Source: a virus | Reading direction: 5' to 3' (one strand) | IMG/VR virus record: IMGVR_UViG_3300017991_002758 | Location: 35,602-99,601 of that record | DNA length: 64,000 nucleotides | In this document: positions 43,067 through 52,031 of the stretch, in pieces | Layout of the letters: each line of letters begins with the position of its first letter | How positions within the stretch are numbered: position 1 is the first letter of the stretch | The notes under the pieces: generated by a model | What the model saw: the letters and a program-made list of their open reading frames with translations, nothing else | Told to the model about the DNA's origin: nothing | Database searches by the model: none | Translations under genes and position numbers: made by a program

Positions 43067-44526
43067 GCACGGACAGGGTTCCACCATATGACCAACAGGC
43101 CGAGGCCGCATGCCTCGGTTCGGTGCTGTTGAACAACGAGGCAATGGCCCAAATCCGTTCGGTAATTTCAGGCTGCGAGGACTTTTATGTTGAGGCCCAC
43201 CGCAGAATATTCGAGGCTATGCTCGAGCTTTCTTCTCATGGGAAGCCAATCGATCCGGTGACGCTGGGTAATGTGCTAAAGGAGAGGGGAGATCTTGAGA
43301 AAGTAGGAGGAGCAGCTATCTTCTCTGGCTTATTGGACAGCGTTGCTACGGTGGCCAATGTCGATCACTACGCCGGCATTGTCCGCGACAAGGCCGCCAC
43401 CCGAAAAATGATTTACACTGCTCAAGAGATTTTCGCTAGAGGTTTTTCGGAGGGCATCAATATATCCGAATACTTGGCCGAATCGCGCAAGGCAATAACC
43501 CTGGCATCGGCTTTCGATGTCGCCGAAGGTCCGCGATTGGTTGGAACGGACATTAAGGAGATCTTCGCGGAGCTGGAAACAGGCAAGGCGCCAGAGGGTA
43601 TGGTGAAGACCGGAGTCGGTGTAATCGACGAGCTCACCGGAGGTCTGTGGCCAAAGCTGATGACCGTCATTGGCGGCCGGCCTGGAATGGGCAAGTCAGC
43701 TCTAGTTCTAAACATCGCCACCAATGCCGCGAAGCAGGGCAAAAAGGTGATGTACACCACCTTGGAAGACGACCGTCGCATGGTAGTTCTGCGAATGTTG
43801 GCTCGCTTTGGTGACGTCGACCTGAACAACTTGATGCTCAGGTCTGTGCCCGATAATTCATGGCCCGGATTGATCAAAGCAGCCAACACCATAAGCCAAG
43901 TACCACTGTACGTCGACGACTCGGCCGCGCTTTCTTCGGATCAAATACACCAGCGCGCCGCTTTGCTTCACCAAATGCATGGCCTGGACCTGCTCATTGT
44001 AGACCACCTGGGCGAAGTCGCCGACAAAGGCGAGAGCCTGACGGCTATTACCGAGGCCGCGGCCAAGGGCCTGCGAAATATCGCCAAGGAATTGAACATT
44101 CCAGTTTTGCTTGCTGTTCAGCTCAATAGGGAGGTAGAGCGCCGCAACGACAAGCGACCCACGCTACACGATTTGAGGCAGAGCGGAGCAATAGAACAAG
44201 TAGCGCGATTCATCTGGTTCCTGTACCGTCGAGGCTATTACATCAAAGGGTGCGAAGACGATCCTGACACGCAGCTCATCGTGGCCAAATCCAGCCATGG
44301 AAAAACAGGCATGATCAGGCTATGGTCAGATCTCTCGCGAATGTTCATGCGTGGCTGGGAAATAGATCGCGATGGGCCGTTTCCCGAGGATAATGCCAAG
44401 CACTATGAAAAGCCGGAGAGTTTCAGCGGAGAAGAGGATCGGCAGAGAAAGTTTTTTGAGAACACTGGGCCAGAGTCCAGTACAGCAAAGTCCAAGCAGT
44501 ATGATGATTGGACGAATAAATACTGA
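43063..44526 (+). CDS. dnaB: DnaB-type replicative helicase
   Basis: A 487-residue protein coupled by ATGA to the loader-like gene. N-terminal DnaB domain begins PPYDQQAEAACLGSVLLNN. The ATPase domain has Walker A GRPGMGKS at 205-212, Walker B LLIVDHLGE at 310-318, and a C-terminal QLNREVERRNDKRPTLHDLR signature with arginine finger region. It would form the hexameric 5'-3' helicase at the phage fork. Length and domains are normal for the family. Confidence 0.92.
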   Translation: MSTDRVPPYDQQAEAACLGSVLLNNEAMAQIRSVISGCEDFYVEAHRRIFEAMLELSSHGKPIDPVTLGNVLKERGDLEKVGGAAIFSGLLDSVATVANVDHYAGIVRDKAATRKMIYTAQEIFARGFSEGINISEYLAESRKAITLASAFDVAEGPRLVGTDIKEIFAELETGKAPEGMVKTGVGVIDELTGGLWPKLMTVIGGRPGMGKSALVLNIATNAAKQGKKVMYTTLEDDRRMVVLRMLARFGDVDLNNLMLRSVPDNSWPGLIKAANTISQVPLYVDDSAALSSDQIHQRAALLHQMHGLDLLIVDHLGEVADKGESLTAITEAAAKGLRNIAKELNIPVLLAVQLNREVERRNDKRPTLHDLRQSGAIEQVARFIWFLYRRGYYIKGCEDDPDTQLIVAKSSHGKTGMIRLWSDLSRMFMRGWEIDRDGPFPEDNAKHYEKPESFSGEEDRQRKFFENTGPESSTAKSKQYDDWTNKY

Positions 44527-44537
44527 GGAGGAAATTC

Positions 44538-45830
44538 ATGAATGAGAAAAATGGTAACGGCGGAGGCATCCCAACTGACGAGACCAGGATACTCGCCTGC
44601 CAGTGCGGTTCTACTGGGTTCGATGTAAAGAAGCGAACTAAAACATCGATCTCGCTCGTTTGCGGCAAGTGTGGCCTTCGCTGTTCAGTGAAGGGCAACC
44701 TGGCAACCGTCCGTGTTCGGCAACAGGAAATTCAATATGCGTTGGAGCACACCATAGTAACTCCCGACGACTCGCCGGATGACGACGAAGGCGGAGATGC
44801 TCCGGGCGAAAAGGTCGGCGATGGCAACGGACCGGTAGGAAACCAGTACATCACGTTGCGCTTCCGAATAATGAAGGGCGACCAGAAGGACGTCATCGAC
44901 AGGGCAATGGAGGCGTGCCGGGTTCTGAATTGCTCCGCTGACAAGTTCAGGGAGCAGACCTGGCAAGGGCATGCGCTGGAATTCATCTGCGCCGATTTTC
45001 TTTCGGGATGCGATCCCAATGTGCTGCAGATAGTTGATGCCATGGACGATGCGGTTGAAGACGCCGAGCGGATCGCTGAGGATGGTGGAAAGAAGGCGCC
45101 AACGGCGAGAAAAATACGAGACCTGCGCTCGAAGGTTCGCGACAAGCTGGCGTTGGAGTCTGGTATACTGCCCAAGGATTTCTTTGGCGACGATCCCGAC
45201 GCGCCAGATCCCAGGCAACTTAGCTTGCTCGATGGCGGTAAGGATGAGGAGGAAGAAGATGGCGAGGAGGCCAGCCTCGTTTGCCCCGAGTGCGGAGCTG
45301 ACGTCGAAGCCGACGACGAGCAGTGCGGTGCCTGTGGCGTTCAGTTTTCCAAGGAAGATGATGCCGACACCGACACTGACAGCGACACTGAAGAAGAGGA
45401 GGAAACCTTCACGCCGGTACCGGATGAGGGACGCCTGCTCACCGCGGTAACCAACACCTTGGCCCAGTACATGGAAGATGCAGAAGAGGCCGGACTCGCC
45501 AATTCTGACCTTCCTCATCATCACATCGTGGACGGATCGAAACCGCCAAAGAAAATACTTGAGAAATGGGCACAGGAAGGAGGCTACCTGGTAAGGGTTC
45601 TTGGAGATCCTCGAACGGTTGATGCCAAAGGCAACAGACCAAGCGTTACAGTGCTGATCGAGTCCGAGCCGGCCGGCCTCGCGTTGGACTTCTCGGTTGA
45701 TTACGATGAACAGACCGACGAAATACTCGGCGACGGATCTGTTGAAGTCGTGGAGCTCATTCCTCCGGATTACGATCAGGTAGGACCCTGGGCGCAACCG
45801 CATTTCGCAGACAGAAGGGAACAGCTATGA
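44538..45830 (+). CDS. Zinc-ribbon protein of unknown function in replication block
   Basis: A 430-residue acidic protein starting behind GAGGAGGAAATTC. It carries an N-terminal zinc ribbon (CQC near residue 16, CGKC near 42) and a second one near 255 (CPECGADVEADDEQCGACG). A DADTDTDSDTEEEEE linker follows. The middle (about 95-200) is helical with DQKDVIDRAMEACRVLNCS. The C-terminal 130 residues form a separate domain. No family recognised; the linker style resembles the terminal lipoprotein's Asp-Thr tracts. Confidence 0.6.
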   Translation: MNEKNGNGGGIPTDETRILACQCGSTGFDVKKRTKTSISLVCGKCGLRCSVKGNLATVRVRQQEIQYALEHTIVTPDDSPDDDEGGDAPGEKVGDGNGPVGNQYITLRFRIMKGDQKDVIDRAMEACRVLNCSADKFREQTWQGHALEFICADFLSGCDPNVLQIVDAMDDAVEDAERIAEDGGKKAPTARKIRDLRSKVRDKLALESGILPKDFFGDDPDAPDPRQLSLLDGGKDEEEEDGEEASLVCPECGADVEADDEQCGACGVQFSKEDDADTDTDSDTEEEEETFTPVPDEGRLLTAVTNTLAQYMEDAEEAGLANSDLPHHHIVDGSKPPKKILEKWAQEGGYLVRVLGDPRTVDAKGNRPSVTVLIESEPAGLALDFSVDYDEQTDEILGDGSVEVVELIPPDYDQVGPWAQPHFADRREQL

Positions 45831-46255
45831 ACGACGAAAAACAGCAACAGGTTAAGGCGCCCGAGGGTAGACCACTCCCAAGGGCAAAGCCAATCGAAGA
45901 GGTGGTCAAGGAGCGCGTAAGGGGTGCGGTTGCCGGAGAGTTGAGCAGACTAGAAGTTGTCGCGGCCAAGGCAATGACCGACAACGACATGGAGAGCTAC
46001 TGCCGAGCATTGGAGGCGATGGCGGCAATAAAGGGCCGGTCCGAAACCTATTGCATACAAATTGAGATGGCGGCCAAGACAGCGGCAATGGCCAGCGTTG
46101 CAATGCAGAGACCGGCTGGTGGGCCAGATGAAGGTGGTCTGAAAAATCTCAGCGAATTAATAAATAAAGCACGCGGTGGCCGCGGTAAGCCGGCCGAACT
46201 TACGGAGGATCAGCAGGCCGAAGCACCTAAAGATGACCAGAAAGCGTCTGAGTGA
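45827..46255 (+). CDS. Hypothetical helical protein
   Basis: A 142-residue protein coupled by ATGA to the previous gene. It is helical, Ala-rich, with disordered charged ends. The central MESYCRALEAMAAIKGRSETY phrase is the only distinctive part. Location at the end of the replication block, before the endolysin, is the only functional clue. Confidence 0.55.
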   Translation: MNDEKQQQVKAPEGRPLPRAKPIEEVVKERVRGAVAGELSRLEVVAAKAMTDNDMESYCRALEAMAAIKGRSETYCIQIEMAAKTAAMASVAMQRPAGGPDEGGLKNLSELINKARGGRGKPAELTEDQQAEAPKDDQKASE

Positions 46256-46291
46256 TATTATATCCTGAGACGCAGGAGAGGAGATCGGGTA

Positions 46292-47182
46292 ATGGCGATT
46301 AGAAAAAGAGTTTCGCTAACTGGCTTTCCCTTCAGCGGGGAAAATGCTCTGGTGCTGGACGGTGTCGCGTTCGACATTGGCAGCAGGGTTATCAAATGGT
46401 GGGAGGATGAAGGCTTCAGCCAGTACGGTACCGACCGTGTTGTTGTCCAAGAGGAGGACAATGCAACAGGTAAGGTAAAGAAGAAGATCATTCAGGGCAA
46501 GCGGTATTACGAGAGGAAGAAAGGCGTTCCCAGCATACGCCAGGTATTCATACATCACGCCGGCGCAGATCGGGAGAGCCCGAAGATCATGCATGATGTG
46601 CTGCACAATCAGCGCGGCCTTTCTGTTCAGTTTGCAATAGAGGACGACGGTCGCATATATCAATTCCTCGACGCTGAAAAGGCGGCAAAGCACGGGGGTA
46701 CCCACAACCAGATCAGCATTGGCGCCGAGTGCTGTCTATTTCCTGATGCCGGCAAACGTCCTAACTATTACTCTGTGAGCAATAGACGCAGGACAGGCAA
46801 TCTGCCCCACACCACAAAAGTCGAAACCCTACAGGGCATGAAGAAGAAAGTGTTCTGTTTTACTGATGAACAGGTAGAGGCCGTGTGCCGTTGGGCCGCC
46901 GGCCTGTGGGTCGCCATTGGTTATTTGAGGAAGGAGGTCAATGAGTTAGACCCAAACACGGAGATCGGGAAGCTATTCAACGAGCCACCAGTATTCCCGA
47001 AAAACAAAGAAGGACGGATTCCTCGAAAGGTATTCAAGAAGCACATGGAGCACGTTGGCCTGATTGGTCATCTCCAGTGTTCACCTCGCAAATGGGACCC
47101 GGCCGGCTTTCCCTGGGAATATGCCGAAGAGAGGACCGGCGAGTATTTCTGGGAATTTTTCAGAAGGCTCACTGTCACATAG
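46292..47182 (+). CDS. Endolysin: N-acetylmuramoyl-L-alanine amidase (Amidase_2 type)
   Basis: A 296-residue protein starting behind GGAGAGGAGATC. The amidase core begins RQVFIHHAGADRE with a zinc-ligand His at 88/89, continues DDGRIYQFLDAEKAAKHGGTH and GAECC, and closes with GHLQCSPRKWDPAGFPW near 261-277, where the His and the Lys-x-Asp-Pro motif complete the zinc site. It cleaves the amide between muramic acid and the stem peptide. Residues 1-80 form an extra N-terminal region. It is adjacent to a membrane-anchored transglycosylase, so both bond types would be cut at lysis. Confidence 0.82.
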   Translation: MAIRKRVSLTGFPFSGENALVLDGVAFDIGSRVIKWWEDEGFSQYGTDRVVVQEEDNATGKVKKKIIQGKRYYERKKGVPSIRQVFIHHAGADRESPKIMHDVLHNQRGLSVQFAIEDDGRIYQFLDAEKAAKHGGTHNQISIGAECCLFPDAGKRPNYYSVSNRRRTGNLPHTTKVETLQGMKKKVFCFTDEQVEAVCRWAAGLWVAIGYLRKEVNELDPNTEIGKLFNEPPVFPKNKEGRIPRKVFKKHMEHVGLIGHLQCSPRKWDPAGFPWEYAEERTGEYFWEFFRRLTVT

Positions 47183-47191
47183 GAGGATTGA

Positions 47192-48037
47192 ATGAAGAGT
47201 CTGATAGCATTGCTGACTATCGGTGTCGTGCTGTTGCTCATCTTGGGCGCAGCGGTAGTTCCCGGTAGTCATAAAGCGGAGGCCAGGGAAAAACCATGGT
47301 TGGAACCTGGGGAGCAGACCACTGAACCTGTATTCTACGAGCATTGCTGCGAATGCGACTACCTTGAGCAGAAAGATCAAGCTGCAAATGATTGTCAGGA
47401 AATAGTCGAAACGGCCGACATTGCCGAATATCAAATGAGCCAGGAGAGGATGGTTGCCGAAGTTGAGATGCTGTGGAACATGTGGTTCGACGACGAAGGC
47501 GCGAGCCCAGCAGATCCGCGCAGAGATAGATTCACAGAATTTGCGGAATATCTGGTGGACGCGGCACTAATGTACCGCGATAAACCGACCGACATAGGAG
47601 GCCAATTTCCTGGGGCCAAGAATGATCACTTGGTATTGGCGTACATAGCGGCAAAGGAATCTTCCGTAACACCGGACGTGGTAAACAAGAATGGAAAAGG
47701 CGAAGTATGTCTGATGCAATTGCATGGAGCGGCGCTCGCCGGGTACGCCTCGGATAAAGTACTGCACAACCCGAGACTATGCCTGCTTCTGGGAGCTCGT
47801 TGGCTTGCAGCGCAGATCCCTAAATGCGAACAGGATGGAGCCGGTGGAATTTATGGCGACGAATTCTCATGGGAGGATTCAGATTGGGTCGGACCTCTGT
47901 CGGTGTACGCCGGCGGCGAGCGTGGCATTCGCAAAGACGGACGTTGCGCCAGATTCAAGGTTATGAAGGAAAGGATCTCAGCAGTGAGGTTATATCGAAT
48001 ACGGATAGACCACGCGATGGAAAATTGGGTAGATTGA
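47192..48037 (+). CDS. Membrane-anchored SLT-type lytic transglycosylase
   Basis: A 281-residue protein starting behind TAGGAGGATTGA. Residues 1-23 are a hydrophobic signal anchor (LLTIGVVLLLILGAAVV). A Cys cluster follows at about 52-54 and 68. The SLT-like core runs from about 145: YIAAKESSVTPDVVNKNGKG with Glu156 as likely catalytic acid, then VCLMQLHG, NPRLCLLLGARWLA and YAGGERG. Export to the periplasm would let it act on glycan strands. It could be a SAR-type lysis enzyme or a virion-associated one; the lysis context favours the former. Confidence 0.72.
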   Translation: MKSLIALLTIGVVLLLILGAAVVPGSHKAEAREKPWLEPGEQTTEPVFYEHCCECDYLEQKDQAANDCQEIVETADIAEYQMSQERMVAEVEMLWNMWFDDEGASPADPRRDRFTEFAEYLVDAALMYRDKPTDIGGQFPGAKNDHLVLAYIAAKESSVTPDVVNKNGKGEVCLMQLHGAALAGYASDKVLHNPRLCLLLGARWLAAQIPKCEQDGAGGIYGDEFSWEDSDWVGPLSVYAGGERGIRKDGRCARFKVMKERISAVRLYRIRIDHAMENWVD

Positions 48038-48038
48038 A

Positions 48039-48353
48039 TTGGAACGCGATCTACTCGAAATAATAAGCGAGCTGCTCGAGTTTGCTCGCCCAGGAGGAAC
48101 GGCGCATAAGCGTCTTATGAAATACCGAGACCAGGTGGCCCGGAATGTTATGCTCGGGCCATCTGTGTTGAAATATATTGAGAGATTAAGGCTGACTGTA
48201 TTGGATGATATCGAATGCAAGCATCTCACTGAAAGGGGTATTTGCAAACATAAGAAGAGACTATGCGACCACGTGGAAAACAATAAAGCGTGCAGCCTTT
48301 ACGAGGGCAATCGTCCTGTGCTGAAAGGCGACCCGCTAGGGAGGATTCGATGA
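48039..48353 (+). CDS. Small Cys/His-rich hypothetical protein
   Basis: A 104-residue protein with a TTG start (48039) one base after the previous stop; the RBS is weak, so coupling to upstream translation is likely. N-terminal half is helical. The C-terminal part has Cys/His-rich CKHLTERGICKHKKRLCDHV that could bind zinc. It overlaps the next start (ATGA). Confidence 0.5.
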   Translation: MERDLLEIISELLEFARPGGTAHKRLMKYRDQVARNVMLGPSVLKYIERLRLTVLDDIECKHLTERGICKHKKRLCDHVENNKACSLYEGNRPVLKGDPLGRIR

Positions 48354-48724
48354 GCAACAAAAAAACAATCGTCGGTATCTACAGGCGTAATAAAAAGGCC
48401 AAGGAAAACGAGCCGGCCTCTGAGCTGATGAAGAAGATCGAGGTCGAGGGCGGACTCAAGGAACTGATGAGAATCGGGTCATGGAAACAGACATTAACAC
48501 GACGGGTGCAGGTCGAAGTCGGAGAGAACGCCGAGGTACTGTCGGTCAGCGCAGTGCATGACGATGGCGGCCAGGGCATTCACGTAGCGGTAACTATCGA
48601 ATACCGACCGCCTAAATTCGGGCAACGCAAGAAGCCGGTGAAATTGGGCAACAGGGCACTGGGCAATGGCCCGGTGAAGACCGGCAAAACTATGGCGGCC
48701 AAGCGCAGAAGCTCCAATCGATGA
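48350..48724 (+). CDS. Hypothetical basic protein
   Basis: A 124-residue protein. ATG 48350 has RBS AGGGAGG; the longer frame is not needed. A central beta segment (QVEVGENAEVLSVSAVHDDG, VAVTIEYRP) is followed by a very basic tail rich in Lys, Arg and Gly. ATGA-coupled to the genes on both sides. Family unknown. Confidence 0.55.
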   Translation: MSNKKTIVGIYRRNKKAKENEPASELMKKIEVEGGLKELMRIGSWKQTLTRRVQVEVGENAEVLSVSAVHDDGGQGIHVAVTIEYRPPKFGQRKKPVKLGNRALGNGPVKTGKTMAAKRRSSNR

Positions 48725-49593
48725 GCGATTGGGCAAAGCTACTTGGAGCTCCCGATAGTCCATACGAATTCGCGCTGGGATTGGAGGTGGGATCTGTATT
48801 TAAAGTTCCACCTCCGTACCCTGATCTCTACGTGAAGTCGGTGGCCGAGCGTTATCCGCGCAGAATAGTTGTCCAGAAGATCGACGTTGAGGCAAGCGCC
48901 GAGGAACATGGCAAGTCAGAAAACATCAGGGTATTAGTCGTTGTGCTGGAAACAGAGGACGGCGAGCAGATAGAGCTCACCAGGTATGCGGCGCCGGTAG
49001 AAGAACTTGATGCACCAGTGATCGACCTGACCATATGCGAAGCCTGCGGCGGAGAAATACCAGAGGGACAGGCTCGGGTATTCGAGAACAAGGCATATCA
49101 CCCAAGATGCATGACGGAGGAGAGCGATGAAGATCGTGCTATTCGTGCTGCTCGGAGCAGCAATCTCGTTGGTGGTGGTGTGGGCGGTACTGGCAGTGGC
49201 GTCGGAGGATCTGAAAAAAAGCAGACAGAATCCGAGGATGGAGCTGCACCAAAGGCTTCGCCGAAGACGGTAAGTAAAACTCGCGGCATTGGCAGCAGTA
49301 TTTCCCACATGGTGACAGTGACTGACCTTGGCGACGACAAGCACATGGTGACACTGTGGTCGATGGACAATGGAGGAATCAGCGGAACTGCCAGTGGGCG
49401 ATGGATGACCGGCCTGTGCGAAAGGGAGATTCCCAGGGAAAGCGATGTGCAGTACATCAACTACAAATTTTTCAAGGGCGCGTGGATTGCAAAGGCAGAT
49501 GACCTTCGGGTATGGAACCGACTGTACACCAGTGCAATGAGAGAAATGGGATATGCCCGTTTCCCGTCCGGATCAGACTGGGAGGAAATATGA
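48721..49593 (+). CDS. Two-part hypothetical protein with LIM-like zinc pair
   Basis: A 290-residue protein. Residues about 1-95 form a beta-rich domain. CEACGGEIPEGQ and YHPRCM near 104-131 make a LIM/zinc-knuckle-like site. A Gly/Ser-rich linker of low complexity (about 143-195) follows, whose DNA encodes a separate 48-residue membrane protein in another frame. The C-terminal domain (about 197-290) has VTVTDLGDDKHMVTLWSMDN. The flexible linker fits overprinting by the nested gene. No family assigned. Confidence 0.55.
   Translation: MSDWAKLLGAPDSPYEFALGLEVGSVFKVPPPYPDLYVKSVAERYPRRIVVQKIDVEASAEEHGKSENIRVLVVVLETEDGEQIELTRYAAPVEELDAPVIDLTICEACGGEIPEGQARVFENKAYHPRCMTEESDEDRAIRAARSSNLVGGGVGGTGSGVGGSEKKQTESEDGAAPKASPKTVSKTRGIGSSISHMVTVTDLGDDKHMVTLWSMDNGGISGTASGRWMTGLCEREIPRESDVQYINYKFFKGAWIAKADDLRVWNRLYTSAMREMGYARFPSGSDWEEI
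49127..49273 (+). CDS. Nested 48-aa membrane protein (possible holin or spanin-like)
   Basis: Entirely inside the preceding gene, in the +1 frame. ATG 49127 has a strong RBS, GGAGGAG (49116-49122). The product is 48 residues: MKIVLFVLLGAAISLVVVW leads a 25-residue membrane segment or signal anchor, followed by a polar helix and a C-terminal RLRRRR basic cluster. The host frame is low-complexity here, which is what overprinting produces. Short single-span proteins with a basic tail occur as class II/III-like holins or antiholins; a lysis role is suggested by the nearby endolysins but unproven. Confidence 0.55.
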   Translation: MKIVLFVLLGAAISLVVVWAVLAVASEDLKKSRQNPRMELHQRLRRRR

Positions 49594-49916
49594 CAACCAA
49601 GACTGACATCATCGATGCAATAAAGGCGGCTGCAGATGCCACTGGTGACAATAACATCCGGATCTCGCTGGGTGCCACAGGCAATCACCTGAAGAACACC
49701 ATTGGCGAAACCAAACCTACGGGAGCAGCGTGGAATCCAGAACCGAAAACCTGGCCAGTGATATGCGAAGGCCTGGCGAATTGGGCTGACTCGCTTGGCA
49801 TCTCAGGCGTGAAGGATAAGTTGAACGATCTGATCGGCCAGTACAATCAACTGCTCGAAGATTACAACAACAGCACGGTGCCGTCATCGGCGTCGGAAGT
49901 TGATCCGCTGCCATGA
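49590..49916 (+). CDS. Hypothetical protein
   Basis: A 108-residue protein, ATG 49590 behind GGGAGGAAAT. Contains a predicted N-terminal helix (DIIDAIKAAADATGDNN), a middle turn region rich in Gly/Asn/Pro, and a C-terminal helix. Its stop overlaps the next start (ATGA). No family recognised. Confidence 0.55.
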   Translation: MTTKTDIIDAIKAAADATGDNNIRISLGATGNHLKNTIGETKPTGAAWNPEPKTWPVICEGLANWADSLGISGVKDKLNDLIGQYNQLLEDYNNSTVPSSASEVDPLP

Positions 49917-50440
49917 TGCTGGACAAGCGAAAGCCCTGGAGATCTCCCGCGTTCATGAAGTTCTGTCACGAGCGCATGCGTGGCGCTATGTGCTGTACGT
50001 GTGGTGAAAAGCCATGGGTCCAGCTCCACCATTGGGGCGACGACGGAGGCATGGGGCTGAAGCCTACCGATCTGAAACTGGCGAGGGTTTGCCGAAAGTG
50101 CCATGATAAGTATGGGTACAAGGAGCGCGCATTGATGTCGCCTCGGTGCGGCCTCGGCCTGGAAACGGCGAGATTGATATTGTCCAATTTCAGGCGCGAC
50201 GCGATAAAGCTCCTCGAGGCATACGTTCAGTACCTCGAAGGAGACGAAGGGCAAAGGCATGATGATTGTTCTGTCGATGAGCTGAACGAGTGGCTCGCGA
50301 CAGAGGCCCACAGTGTTGGGCCGGACAAGCAAAGGAACTGGCTTCTCGCGTGGGCGGACAGGCGCGCCGCTGAAATTGTGGAAGCCTATGAGGAAAGGGT
50401 TGAAGGACATGGGCAAGACGAAGATCGAGTGGTGCGATGA
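49913..50440 (+). CDS. HNH-like zinc-binding nuclease candidate
   Basis: A 175-residue protein. The N-terminal 70 residues have CCTC (27-30), a VQLHHWG motif with His39/His40, and CRKCH (60-64), which match a degenerate HNH/DUF968-type fold: Cys pair, double His, Cys pair. The remainder is helical. Similar proteins in phages are recombination or repair nucleases; the call is pattern-based. Confidence 0.55.
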   Translation: MMLDKRKPWRSPAFMKFCHERMRGAMCCTCGEKPWVQLHHWGDDGGMGLKPTDLKLARVCRKCHDKYGYKERALMSPRCGLGLETARLILSNFRRDAIKLLEAYVQYLEGDEGQRHDDCSVDELNEWLATEAHSVGPDKQRNWLLAWADRRAAEIVEAYEERVEGHGQDEDRVVR

Positions 50441-51269
50441 AACCGTAAATTTCATCACCGGATGTCGCAATAACTGCGCTTACTGTTACGCCAGGGGAAC
50501 CGCGGAGCGCAATGCGCGCATGGGCGTCGAGCGGTACATGGCCGTGAAATCTATAACGGGTCACGCCTTTTCGCCGGCCTACCACGACAATGTGATGAGG
50601 AAGGAGCGAGAGCGTCTGTCGCGCGTCACCAGACCGCGAGTAATATTCATTGGGTCGATGTCCGACCCGGCCACAGAAGGCCGCTGGCTTTATCTGGACG
50701 GAACTGAGCGCGGCAAGGGTCGAGTCGCCGGGGACAGCTGGGTCCAGGATATGATCTCCGACTTTTGTCGGAACCTACCTCAGCATAGGTTCATACTTCT
50801 GACGAAGAAGCCTCAGAACCTGATCAACGACTGGCCTCCTAACGTATGGATTGGAGTTTCCGTTGCTGACCACGCCGGCGCCAGGTACCGGATTCCGATG
50901 CTGCTCACCGACAGGCAAACCACGGTTCTGGAGTCTGACCCGGTTCTCAGATGTGGCGGTCTACTGATCAGCGCAGAGCCGTTGCAGGGAGGACCTGACC
51001 CTGGAGATTTCGTCGATCCTGATTGGCTGAACGGTGTCGCGGTTAAACCCGGTTGGCTCATCATAGGATCTCAGACCCGGCCGGCGCTTCCGCCGGACAA
51101 GGTTCCTCACGTGGTCGAAAACGGCCGTCAGCTCGTTGCCTGGGCCGCGGAGAACGAGGTTCCGTGTTTCACCAAGCACAATATGGTGCAGCTCGCTCCG
51201 GAGATGTCGTGGCCGATGGAATTTCCCGAGGATATTAAACAGGTGAAGAAACCCAACAAGGAGGTTTGA
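50409..51269 (+). CDS. Phage Gp37/Gp68-like radical-SAM-type protein (DUF5131)
   Basis: A 286-residue protein. ATG 50409 follows GAAGGAC, inside the end of the upstream gene. The opening KIEWCDETVNFITGCRNNCA and Cys19, Cys23 and Cys26 (CxxxCxxC) match the widespread phage Gp37/Gp68 family with a radical-SAM-type iron-sulphur site. RFILLTKKP near 125 and VWIGVSV near 142 are typical of it. The biochemical reaction of this family is not established to my knowledge; it may modify a tRNA, nucleotide or protein. Confidence 0.75.
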   Translation: MGKTKIEWCDETVNFITGCRNNCAYCYARGTAERNARMGVERYMAVKSITGHAFSPAYHDNVMRKERERLSRVTRPRVIFIGSMSDPATEGRWLYLDGTERGKGRVAGDSWVQDMISDFCRNLPQHRFILLTKKPQNLINDWPPNVWIGVSVADHAGARYRIPMLLTDRQTTVLESDPVLRCGGLLISAEPLQGGPDPGDFVDPDWLNGVAVKPGWLIIGSQTRPALPPDKVPHVVENGRQLVAWAAENEVPCFTKHNMVQLAPEMSWPMEFPEDIKQVKKPNKEV

Positions 51270-51270
51270 T

Positions 51271-51639
51271 ATGACCGATGAGGACAGGAAATACTTGGCG
51301 TTCGCGTACGAGAAGTCGTGGTATCAGAGCAAGAAGTTTATTGCCTTTTTGCTCATGGAGCTACTGCTGGCGGCGATGGCGATGGTCGCGCTGTTCACAC
51401 AGAAGGAGCTGGGCTGGCCGCTGGCGTCGTTCATGACGGGCATAGTCACGGTAATGGGCGTCATCGCTCTGGTCTTCAACGGATACCAGGCGAAGACCGA
51501 CATGCTGGTCCGCGCCTTGGCGTTGACCGGGCAAGCGCCGAGGAGCGTAATGGAAAAGCTGTTCGGAGCAATAAAGAAACCCAGTAAACCAGATTCGTCT
51601 GAACCCGGCGAAGGCGAAGAGGACGAGGAGGAGATATGA
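51271..51639 (+). CDS. Two-helix membrane protein, holin candidate
   Basis: A 122-residue protein starting behind AAGGAGGTTTG. Two membrane helices (about 24-43 and 50-68) are joined by a short charged loop. The N-terminus is charged and the C-terminus (about 100-122) is very acidic (EGEEDEEE). Topology and size fit a class II-like holin or a small inner-membrane protein. It is followed by the overlapping spanin-like pair, so these three may form the lysis cassette. Confidence 0.55.
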   Translation: MTDEDRKYLAFAYEKSWYQSKKFIAFLLMELLLAAMAMVALFTQKELGWPLASFMTGIVTVMGVIALVFNGYQAKTDMLVRALALTGQAPRSVMEKLFGAIKKPSKPDSSEPGEGEEDEEEI

Positions 51640-52031
51640 TGTGGTTCGCGCCAAGCTGGAAGTTGCTAAAGGACGCATGGCCGGCCTTCGTATTGATGGC
51701 TCTCGTGGTGCTGATCTTCCTGGCCGCGACGATGTTCGCGTTCAGCCGGTGCTCGCCTGAGCCACCAGACCACATGGAAGAGCAGCGGGACATGGTGCTC
51801 GAGCAACTTAAAATCGACAGGGAAAAAAACGATAAACGCCTGCTTGAGCTCGAAGGCGAAATGAATTCCCTTAAATTCCAGGTTGAGATCCTGGACGAGG
51901 AAATTGCCGAGAGTGCACAGGAGAGAGAGGAGATACAAGATGCGATTAGCAACGCTGGTAGCATTGATGCTATTGACCGCATCCTCAAGAGCGGTATCCC
52001 AGGAGCAACCGGCGGACGCCGGCGTAAGTGA
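51636..52031 (+). CDS. Spanin-like inner-membrane protein with coiled coil
   Basis: A 131-residue protein coupled by ATGA to the previous gene. One N-terminal membrane helix (about 15-38, AFVLMALVVLIFLAATMFAF) is followed by a long coiled coil (about 47-100) and a basic end (GGRRRK). This is the layout of an inner-membrane spanin subunit (Rz-like). The following gene starts inside it and has a signal peptide, as outer subunits often do. A spanin pair is the simplest reading but no lipoprotein signal is seen in the partner. Confidence 0.55.
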   Translation: MMWFAPSWKLLKDAWPAFVLMALVVLIFLAATMFAFSRCSPEPPDHMEEQRDMVLEQLKIDREKNDKRLLELEGEMNSLKFQVEILDEEIAESAQEREEIQDAISNAGSIDAIDRILKSGIPGATGGRRRK

